Below, one piece after another: positions 1 to 5,876 of a stretch of DNA of 6,682 nt (position 1 is its first letter; each line of letters opens with the position of its first letter). The DNA comes from an uncultured Flavobacteriales bacterium (lineage in GTDB: Bacteria; Bacteroidota; Bacteroidia; Flavobacteriales_D; Parvicellaceae). The position numbers were made by a program, and so were the translations under genes. Below the pieces are notes generated by a model that saw only the letters and a program-made list of their open reading frames with translations, made no database searches and was not told the DNA's origin. The stretch lies in NCBI GenBank assembly GCA_937924345.1, contig CALDTD010000216.1, positions 1 through 6,682 on the forward strand. The letters run 5' to 3'.

Positions 1-305
1 ATAGTACGTGTAATTTAATTATTATTGATAATGACAGTGTGGCTATCGTTATTCCAAATGTAATTACCCCTAACAATGATGGAAAAAATGATTTATTCAA
101 AATAAGTGGAATTGAAGATAAGTATAGCTTATCAATCTTTAATCGTTGGGGTAGAAAAGTAAAAGAATTTGAAACTTACGACAATACATGGGATGGAACG
201 AATAATGGTGGAAATGATTTAGCAGAAGGGACATACTTCTATGTCTTAAAAAACAAAGAAGATAATTCGATTACCTTTGAAGGCTTCCTTAACCTTTATC
301 GATAA
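1..305 (+). CDS. C-terminal fragment of a T9SS-secreted protein with a type-B (gliding-motility-associated, CHU_C-like) sorting domain
   Basis: The reading frame is open to the left edge (first full codon at 3) and ends with TAA at 303-305, so only the last 100 residues are visible. They match the type-B sorting domain of the Bacteroidota type IX secretion system. This domain has the signature IPNVITPNNDGKND near its start, then a core with SIFNRWGRKV, a WDGTNNGG turn, LAEGTYFYVL, and a final strand ending GFLNLYR just before the stop. In this family the domain directs export through the T9SS outer-membrane pore. Cargo includes large adhesins, SprB-like gliding proteins and enzymes. The preceding residues (STCNLIIIDND) look like the end of an Ig-like or similar repeat module with a Cys, as is common in these proteins, but the cargo's function cannot be inferred. 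A GTG at 39 is internal and is not a start. The downstream TPR gene follows after 8 bases, suggesting co-transcription. Confidence 0.93.
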   Translation, partial: STCNLIIIDNDSVAIVIPNVITPNNDGKNDLFKISGIEDKYSLSIFNRWGRKVKEFETYDNTWDGTNNGGNDLAEGTYFYVLKNKEDNSITFEGFLNLYR

Positions 306-313
306 AAACCAAC

Positions 314-1801
314 ATGATACCCCAAGAATATAAAACTCTACACTTTTTAAAGCCATTGACTATTTTGTTAATGGCTTTTCTATTCGTTATAAATACCTAT
401 AGCGGACAAGAAAATCTACAGCAGCTAAAAAAACAATTAGAAAACGCATCTTTAGACACCAACTACATCTCTATAAACAGTAAAATTGGTGATGCTTTTT
501 TTTACGCTGGTAAAAATGATAGCGCCACTTTTTATTGGGAAATCGCTAAAGAAAAAGTATTATGGATACAACAATTAGAATTAACCCCAATGCTTTCTTT
601 TACATTAAATGATAAACTTTCTGTTTTATATAATGATTTAGCTTACTTAAAAATTGCAAATGGAAAGTTTAATAGTGCAATAGATTACTTTAATAAATGT
701 GTGTTGCTAAAACGAAAAATTAACGATCTAGCTGGTGAGATTCAAACGTATACAAATATCGGTTATTTGTACATTAACAAAAATCAAATTGATAGCGCAA
801 TTTTCTATAATGAGATTGCTTATAAATTAGCAAAAGAAAACAACTTAGACGAAGAAACCGCAATCAGCGGAATGCAAATTGGTGTTTTAAAAACGAAAGC
901 AGGATATATTTCAGAGGCTTTAAAAAACCTAGAAGAAACTGAGTCTTTATTTATAGCTGGAAATAATGAAAAAGGACTAGCCATTTGCTACAATAATATT
1001 GCTCAAGCTTATGAAGAAATTGACGAAAACAACACAGCTTTAGAATACTTTTTTAAAAGCTTAAAACTTAAAATAGAAACAAAAAATTTAAAAGGTGCTG
1101 CTAATACATATAATAACATTGGTGCATGTTATCAAAAAATGGAGGAACCAGGTTTAGCATTAATATATAGCAAAAAAGCGCTTTACCTTTTTAAAGAAAT
1201 GGAGAATAAAGTTGGAGAAGCAACTACATTGAATAATTTAGGAATCATAAAACTGGAACAAAAACAGCAAGATTCTGCTCTCATTTACTTTAAACAATCT
1301 CTAGCAATTAGAGAAACAATAAAAGACATTGAAGGTATTGCAATATCACAATTAAATATTTCTAAAATATTAACCGAACAACAGCAATACAAACAGGCTA
1401 TAAGAATTTTAAAAAACAGCTATAAAACTGCTTTAGAAATAAATAAACAGTCGTTAATAGCGGACTGTACTTATCAACTCTACTTAAACTACATAGGATT
1501 AAAAGATTATAAAAATGCTTTGTCTAACTTTGAGAAACATACTAAAGCAAGTGACATTTTATTTAGCGAAGAAAATTTAAAAAGAGCCGCTCAAATTCAG
1601 AATAAGAAAAAAATTAGGGAACAAAATTATCAAGACTCAATTAATATTGTTTTATTTCTAGAAAATAATGAAGTAAAGTGGAAAGAAGAAATAGAAGATC
1701 TTAATTTTATAATTGGAAAAACTACTATTTATTGGTTTTCGGTTGCGTTACTACTAGTTGTTCTTGGTTTAGTTTATTTTATAAGAAAACAACCTAACTA
1801 A
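314..1801 (+). CDS. Membrane-anchored tetratricopeptide-repeat protein, lacking a C-terminal output domain
   Basis: The product has 495 residues. An N-terminal hydrophobic stretch (about residues 12-30, ending near TYSGQ) looks like a signal peptide or signal anchor. Then come tandem TPR units. A degenerate one lies at about 51-85, and eight have regular 40-residue spacing, starting near 102, 142, 182, 222, 262, 302, 342 and 382, with cores such as YNNIGACY and LNNLGIIKLEQKQQDSALIYFKQSL. The 40-residue period is that of TPR_12-type repeats. Residues 416-468 are charged and probably helical or coiled-coil. A transmembrane helix spans about 471-490, followed only by RKQPN. Bacteroidota proteins with this layout (signal, periplasmic TPRs, coiled coil, one TM) usually continue into a cytoplasmic histidine kinase or a LuxR-type HTH. 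Here the gene stops right after the TM, so a scaffold or partner-binding role is my inference. The ATG at 314 follows the upstream gene by 8 bases; a later ATG at 371 would cut the signal segment. The 3' end overlaps recG by 8 bases tail to tail. Confidence 0.88.
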   Translation: MIPQEYKTLHFLKPLTILLMAFLFVINTYSGQENLQQLKKQLENASLDTNYISINSKIGDAFFYAGKNDSATFYWEIAKEKVLWIQQLELTPMLSFTLNDKLSVLYNDLAYLKIANGKFNSAIDYFNKCVLLKRKINDLAGEIQTYTNIGYLYINKNQIDSAIFYNEIAYKLAKENNLDEETAISGMQIGVLKTKAGYISEALKNLEETESLFIAGNNEKGLAICYNNIAQAYEEIDENNTALEYFFKSLKLKIETKNLKGAANTYNNIGACYQKMEEPGLALIYSKKALYLFKEMENKVGEATTLNNLGIIKLEQKQQDSALIYFKQSLAIRETIKDIEGIAISQLNISKILTEQQQYKQAIRILKNSYKTALEINKQSLIADCTYQLYLNYIGLKDYKNALSNFEKHTKASDILFSEENLKRAAQIQNKKKIREQNYQDSINIVLFLENNEVKWKEEIEDLNFIIGKTTIYWFSVALLLVVLGLVYFIRKQPN

Positions 1802-3896
1802 TCTTACTCCAATTTGGTCTTGCTTTATTTTTACTAATCAACTCTTGACGAATATAGTAATTGTGTTTATGCACTAAATTAGGGTCTGCATCTAACACAC
1901 CTTTTGCTGCATCTTTTGCTTGTTGTAATATCTGTCCATCTTTAGCTAAATCAGCAATTTTTAGATCTAAAATTCCACTTTGCTGCGTTCCCATAATATC
2001 TCCAGGACCACGCATTTTTAAATCAACTTCTGCAATTTCGAAACCATCTGTTGTTCTTACCATAGTTTCAATTCTCTTCTTGGAATTTTCTGAAAGTTTA
2101 TAACTACTCATCAACACACAATAAGATTGTTCTGCTCCTCGCCCTACTCTACCTCGCAACTGATGCAATGCAGATAAACCAAACTTTTCGGAGCTTTCAA
2201 TAACCATTACAGAAGCATTCGGAACATTTACCCCTACTTCTATAACCGTTGTTGCCACCATAATCTGAGTTTTTCCCTTAGCAAACTGTTGCATTTCAAA
2301 ATCTTTGTCAGCGGGTTTCATTCTACCATGCACAATACTTATATTATAATCTGGAAGAGGAAAACGTCTTTTAATACTTTCGTAACCATCCATCAAGTCT
2401 TTATAATCAAACTTTTCTGACTCTTCGATTAATGGGTAAACGATATAAACTTGGCGTCCTTTTTTAATTTCATCCTCTAAAAACTGAAATAAGAACAAAC
2501 GCTTAGAATCAAAATAGTGAACAGTCTTAATGGACTTTCTACCTGGTGGTAATTCATCTATAACAGAAACATCTAAATCGCCATAAAAAGTCATGGCCAA
2601 CGTTCTAGGAATAGGTGTTGCCGTCATCACCAAAATATGAGGCGGGTTTACATTTTTTCGGTATAATTTAGCTCGTTGTGCTACACCAAAACGATGTTGC
2701 TCATCGATTACAGCCAACCCTAAGTTTTTAAACTTAACCTTGTCTTCTAATAATGCATGAGTACCAATTAATATACTTAGTTTTCCATTTTCTAACCCTT
2801 CATGAACTTCTCTTCGCCGAGCTGTTTTTACAGAACCTGTTAACAACGCGATTTCTATTCCCATTCCTTCTAAAAACTTAGAAATCCCTTCGTAATGTTG
2901 ATTTGCCAAAATCTCTGTCGGAGCCATTAAACAAGCCTGAAAACCATTGTCTAACGCAATTAAAATAGAAAGTAAAGCAACTAATGTTTTTCCGCTTCCT
3001 ACATCACCTTGTAATAGTCGGTTCATGTGCAAACCTCTACCTAAATCTCTACGAATTTCTTTTACAACCCTTTTTTGAGCACCTGTTAATTCAAATGGCA
3101 AATGATGATTAAAAAATGTATTAAAGTAAGTTCCGATTTTATCAAAAATATAGCCTTGTGTACTATTTTGAACATGGACTTTTTGACGAATTAACCTAAG
3201 TTGTAAAAAAAACAACTCTTCAAACTTTAATCGATGTTGCGCTTTTTTGACTAATGCTATAGAAGTCGGGTAATGTATCTCTTTATATGCTTGCTCTCGG
3301 TCTATTAAATGGTATTCACTTTCTATTTCATTAGTAATAACTTCGCTAATTTTATTCCCAATTTGTAAAATTAAGGTTTTGGTTAACTTTTCAATCCCTT
3401 TCGAGTTTAAACCGCGTTGGGTTAAAAGTTCCGTTGAATGATAAACAGGTTGCAATTTTGCAGCAATTACTTTTGCATCTTCTTTTAATTCTAAATCTGG
3501 ATGCACAATATTTATTTTAGAACCAAAAGACGAAATCTTTCCGAAAACAGTATATTCTTGACCAATTTGTAAACTTTTCTCTAACCACTTTATACCTTTA
3601 AACCAAACTAATTCTATAGAACCAGTCTCGTCTATAAACTTAGCGACTAGGCGCTCCTTTCTTCGTTCTCCGAATTTTTGAAATCCTGTAATTTTGCCTT
3701 TAAACTGAACATTAATATCAGTTAGTCCAGCCGCATCTTTTGTTTTATGAACAATAGATCGATCTACATATCTAAATGGGAAAAAATTCAATAAATCATT
3801 ATACACAAATATCCTTAACTCTTTTTTGAGTAAATCTGCTCTTTTAGGACCAACTCCCTTTAAGAATTCTATCGGTGTATTTAAAAAACTATTGAT
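1794..3896 (-). CDS. recG: ATP-dependent DNA helicase RecG (start codon non-canonical; shorter GTG start at 3806)
   Basis: RecG is a superfamily 2 helicase that remodels stalled replication forks and branch-migrates Holliday junctions. Counting residues from the GTG at 3806 (670 aa), an N-terminal OB-fold wedge domain is followed by these helicase motifs: Walker A GDVGSGKT (267-274), motif Ia APTEILANQ, the DEQH box (368-371), TATPIPRT (395-402), motif V TTVIEVGVNVP (519-529) and motif VI QLRGRVGRG (549-557). The RecG-specific TRG region has GDIMGTQQSG near 602-611. The frame stays open upstream of the GTG to a stop at 3944-3942. It encodes NSFLNTPIEFLKGVGPKRAD and then LLKKELRIF, the helix-hairpin-helix start typical of this family, so the GTG is internal. 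No ATG, GTG or TTG exists in that stretch. An ATC at 3896-3894 lies where relatives begin with Met, giving 700 residues, about the usual length. The stop is TAG at 1796-1794. The gene lies 10 bases behind the upstream lipoprotein gene and is probably in its operon. Confidence 0.95.
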   Translation of the reverse strand: MNSFLNTPIEFLKGVGPKRADLLKKELRIFVYNDLLNFFPFRYVDRSIVHKTKDAAGLTDINVQFKGKITGFQKFGERRKERLVAKFIDETGSIELVWFKGIKWLEKSLQIGQEYTVFGKISSFGSKINIVHPDLELKEDAKVIAAKLQPVYHSTELLTQRGLNSKGIEKLTKTLILQIGNKISEVITNEIESEYHLIDREQAYKEIHYPTSIALVKKAQHRLKFEELFFLQLRLIRQKVHVQNSTQGYIFDKIGTYFNTFFNHHLPFELTGAQKRVVKEIRRDLGRGLHMNRLLQGDVGSGKTLVALLSILIALDNGFQACLMAPTEILANQHYEGISKFLEGMGIEIALLTGSVKTARRREVHEGLENGKLSILIGTHALLEDKVKFKNLGLAVIDEQHRFGVAQRAKLYRKNVNPPHILVMTATPIPRTLAMTFYGDLDVSVIDELPPGRKSIKTVHYFDSKRLFLFQFLEDEIKKGRQVYIVYPLIEESEKFDYKDLMDGYESIKRRFPLPDYNISIVHGRMKPADKDFEMQQFAKGKTQIMVATTVIEVGVNVPNASVMVIESSEKFGLSALHQLRGRVGRGAEQSYCVLMSSYKLSENSKKRIETMVRTTDGFEIAEVDLKMRGPGDIMGTQQSGILDLKIADLAKDGQILQQAKDAAKGVLDADPNLVHKHNYYIRQELISKNKARPNWSKIS
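3894..3896 (-). other. recG: Candidate ATC initiation codon of recG
   Basis: On the minus strand the codons here read TAT ATC AAT AGT TTT, followed by the conserved TPIEFLKGVGP segment. The ATC differs from ATG by one base and sits a few codons before the conserved block, where flavobacterial RecG proteins normally begin (typically Met-Asn-x-x-Leu). The stop of the upstream gene is at 3907-3909, leaving 10 bases. There is no ATG in any frame nearby. Either RecG starts at a rare ATC, or the base is a mutation or a sequencing error; the sequence alone does not decide. Confidence 0.5.
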
Positions 3897-3906
3897 ATAT
3901 AAAAAA

Positions 3907-4827
3907 TTAAAAGTTAATACTTGGTTCGCTTTCTCTAAGACTTAGCTTAATGCTTCCGTCTTGATTGTTATACAATTCTACAATTTGATTTTTACCTTTT
4001 ATAAACCAGCGTAAAGCATTATAGTTTAGCTGACTATCATAATTTTCTATATTAAACGGTAATCCAAAATCTGCAATTAACTTGCTTTCAAAATATTTAA
4101 AACTATTATAAATGTAATCTTCATAAATTCCAGAAATATTATAATCTAGTGCTTTAAGCAACTGACTATCAAAGTAAAAATTAAAAAATGATTCAGCATA
4201 GAGCTCATTTAGACTATTCCATTCTTTTTTAAAGTTATAATTGTAATCTTGCAAATCTGGGAAACCATATTTGTCTAAATTTTCTAAATCTAGCACACCT
4301 GCAATCAATTGGGGGTGATTGGCTTGTTTTAAAAAAACTTGTACTAATTCCTCAATATCATTTTTGATTTTAGGGCTTAACTTTACCTTATCCTCTTTTA
4401 AAATTTTAGAAGAAGAATAGTCAAAAATTAATTTAAAAAAGTCTTTATTATTTTTGTTTTCTATATCTATTAACCAACTATTTTTAATCTTAACAAGGGG
4501 TAAAATATGTTTATCCTTATGAAAATAACCGTTCTCAAATTGATACGTTACTAAAGCAGAATCTTTTTCTTTCCCATGAATTTCTACTGCTATTATTTTA
4601 TCAAAAAAATTAGTTCTTTTGGATACAACATCTTGTTCTTTGATATAATCAATAAATTGTGTTGTTTTTTCTGTGACTTGATTGGTTAATGCATAAAAGT
4701 TGTAATAGTAAAAATCAATTAAAAAAGAATTTGCCAATTTATGTACAATCGCTTTATCATCTTCTTCTGTAGGCTTACAACCAACAAAAAAAACAGACAT
4801 CAAGATAATAACAATAAAATTTTTCAA
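3907..4827 (-). CDS. Putative lipoprotein of unknown function, possibly with an NTF2-like domain
   Basis: I do not recognise a named family. The 306-residue product begins with a lipoprotein signal peptide: Lys2, hydrophobic residues 4-16, and a lipobox ending FFVGC with the lipidated Cys at 17. The following KPTEEDD is acidic and loosely resembles the lipoprotein export signals that carry Bacteroidota lipoproteins to the cell surface, though offset by a few residues. The start is TTG at 4827-4825. An in-frame TAA lies three codons upstream, and the next Met (residue 10) would leave too short a signal. Residues 25-125 run from a helix through strands, with DSALVTYQFENGYF and LPLVKIKNSWLIDIE. 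This pattern, in which a Trp is followed by Leu-Ile-Asp, is common in NTF2-like (DUF4878-type) lipoproteins; I infer that fold with low confidence. Residues 150-306 are helical, Tyr/Asn/Phe-rich and end in a strand-like segment (NQIVELYNN, SIKLSLRES). The gene lies 10 bases upstream of recG's probable start, so the two are likely co-transcribed. Confidence 0.75.
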   Translation of the reverse strand: MKNFIVIILMSVFFVGCKPTEEDDKAIVHKLANSFLIDFYYYNFYALTNQVTEKTTQFIDYIKEQDVVSKRTNFFDKIIAVEIHGKEKDSALVTYQFENGYFHKDKHILPLVKIKNSWLIDIENKNNKDFFKLIFDYSSSKILKEDKVKLSPKIKNDIEELVQVFLKQANHPQLIAGVLDLENLDKYGFPDLQDYNYNFKKEWNSLNELYAESFFNFYFDSQLLKALDYNISGIYEDYIYNSFKYFESKLIADFGLPFNIENYDSQLNYNALRWFIKGKNQIVELYNNQDGSIKLSLRESEPSINF

Positions 4828-4847
4828 ATTAATTTAATTTAATCTCA

Positions 4848-4855
4848 TAAAGGTA
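4848..4855 (-). promoter_or_regulatory. Weak candidate -7 element (TACCTTTA) for the lipoprotein-recG unit
   Basis: On the minus strand TACCTTTA matches TAnnTTTG at all but the last base. It lies 20 bases before the TTG start at 4827, a reasonable distance. No -33 TTTG box lies at normal spacing; the nearest TTG is about 36 bases upstream. This is a suggestion only. Confidence 0.2.
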
Positions 4856-4903
4856 AGGAACTAATTTAAAAACTTAAACTCCTACTTTAAACAACTTCTT
4901 TAT

Positions 4904-4911
4904 TATTTTTG
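4904..4911 (+). promoter_or_regulatory. Candidate Bacteroidota -7 element (TATTTTTG) for the hydrolase lipoprotein gene
   Basis: The octamer is an exact match to the TAnnTTTG -7 consensus of the Bacteroidota primary sigma factor. Transcription would start around 4916-4919, a few bases before the ATG at 4924. That supports this ATG over the in-frame TTG at 4909, which would lie inside the promoter. No clear TTTG -33 box is visible at the usual distance, and A/T-rich DNA gives chance matches. Confidence 0.35.
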
Positions 4912-4923
4912 AGTTTTATAACT

Positions 4924-5778
4924 ATGAAATTTTTGATCCCAATATTGCTACTAGGAACTGTTAACTTTTTATTCTTTAGTTGTGAAACTAATAATTATGC
5001 CCCCAAAAAAGAACCTTTAGACCAAGGGCAGCTAGATAGTATTACAATAAGTCAACATACTGTTGCTCCCAACAGTGCAATAAAAGCTTTAGAAAAAAGA
5101 GCTATATATTTAGATTCTTTTCCATCGAAAGACAGCCTTATGATTTATGCCGATGTATATATTAAAAACTACAAGGCTCCAGTTATTTTATTGTGTCATC
5201 AAGCAGGGTATAGTCGTGGCGCTTATAAGGAAACTGCAAAAAAGTTGAATCTTTATGGGTATAGTGTAATTGCTTTAGATCAACGTTCTGGTGATAAAGT
5301 CAACGGAATCATTAACCTTAGTCATAAAAATGCGAGAGAAAAAAAATTAGAAACAAGCTATCTTTCTGCACAACAAGATATAGAAGCCGCTATTGATTAT
5401 GCCTATAATCTTACCCATTCCCCAATTTTATTAGTTAGTAGTTCTTACAGCGCTTCACTTAGTTTACTGATTAGTAAAAATAATCCAAAAATTAAGGCTG
5501 TGGCAACATTTAGCCCTGGAGAGTACTTTAAAAATATTTCTATTACAGATTCATTAGTTGGGTTTGACAAAACTTTATTTGTAACATCCTCTCAGCAAGA
5601 AGTTGAAGAAACTAAATTAATAATTTCGAAAATTGAACCTCATCTTAAGAATCAATTTATTCCAAGCATTAGTGGGTTTCATGGTTCAAAATCACTTTGG
5701 AGTAAAAATAAAGGCAATGAAAAATACTGGGAGGCATTTAATGCTTTTTTAAAACAAGAGTTTCCACTCGAAATCTAA
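4924..5778 (+). CDS. Lipoprotein with alpha/beta-hydrolase fold (dienelactone-hydrolase/lysophospholipase-like)
   Basis: The product has 284 residues from the ATG at 4924. A signal peptide (hydrophobic 3-18) ends in the lipobox LFFSC with Cys20, so this should be an envelope lipoprotein. The rest fits an alpha/beta hydrolase. Strand APVILLCHQAG (85-95) supplies the oxyanion-hole HQAG. It is followed by SRGAYKETAKKLNLYGYSVIALDQRSG, with the GYSVIALDQR strand-turn characteristic of the superfamily. The nucleophile elbow is VSSSYSASLSLL, with Ser174 in Ser-Ser-Ser-Tyr-Ser instead of Gly-x-Ser-x-Gly. Glu226 in TSSQQE is a candidate acid, and His253 in GFHGS is the likely catalytic His. The substrate is unknown; an ester or lipid is an inference from the fold. 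An upstream in-frame TTG at 4909 would add five residues before the signal, and I rejected it. The gene is probably monocistronic. Its stop overlaps the ancestral end of the tail-collar gene by 3 bases on the opposite strand. Confidence 0.85.
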   Translation: MKFLIPILLLGTVNFLFFSCETNNYAPKKEPLDQGQLDSITISQHTVAPNSAIKALEKRAIYLDSFPSKDSLMIYADVYIKNYKAPVILLCHQAGYSRGAYKETAKKLNLYGYSVIALDQRSGDKVNGIINLSHKNAREKKLETSYLSAQQDIEAAIDYAYNLTHSPILLVSSSYSASLSLLISKNNPKIKAVATFSPGEYFKNISITDSLVGFDKTLFVTSSQQEVEETKLIISKIEPHLKNQFIPSISGFHGSKSLWSKNKGNEKYWEAFNAFLKQEFPLEI

Positions 5779-5876
5779 AAACGTATACAATAATTCATCG
5801 CCATATTTCTTGGACGACTTCCCCTTAGAAACCCACCTCCATTTGATGGTTTAATCATATATGAAGTTCCACTAGA
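5775..5876 (-). pseudogene. In-frame 3' remnant of the tail-collar gene encoding the conserved RPRN C-terminus
   Basis: Directly after the TAA at 5879-5877, in the same frame, 33 sense codons read SSGTSYMIKPSNGGG, then FLRGSRPRNMAMNYCIRF, and end in TAG at 5777-5775. RPRN followed by a hydrophobic segment and an 'IRF/IKY' end is the typical terminus of tail-collar proteins, so this was once translated as part of the upstream frame. No frameshift is needed: one base change (for example CAA, GAA or AAA to TAA) explains the break. This tail has no ATG suited to independent expression. Its stop overlaps the end of the convergent hydrolase gene. Confidence 0.75.

Larger units (their letters stand above)
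4828..4923. promoter_or_regulatory. Divergent intergenic promoter region between the two lipoprotein genes
   Basis: This 96-base, almost pure A/T stretch is the only substantial non-coding DNA in the window. It must carry the promoters for the leftward lipoprotein-recG pair and the rightward hydrolase gene. It contains repeated ATTTA-like tracts at 4829-4841 and an imperfect dyad (GGAact...actCC) at about 4857-4882. I see no stable hairpin, operator or riboswitch. Confidence 0.6.

Noticed and set aside
1861..2103. Open plus-strand frame of about 80 codons
   Set aside because: It lies wholly antisense to the well-conserved helicase C-terminal part of recG and has a Cys/Ser-rich composition with no recognisable domain. 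It is a shadow frame.
3804..3806. GTG as the recG start
   Set aside because: Thirty upstream in-frame codons encode the conserved RecG N-terminus, so this GTG is an internal Val codon. It remains the only canonical start codon available.
4857..4882. Imperfect dyad (GGAact...actCC) as a terminator or operator
   Set aside because: The arms pair poorly, are nearly all A/T, and no T-run follows on a sensible strand. It is most likely chance in A/T-rich DNA.
4909..4923. In-frame TTG start adding MSFIT to the hydrolase lipoprotein
   Set aside because: The ATG at 4924 gives a textbook lipoprotein signal peptide, and the TTG overlaps the best -7 promoter element.
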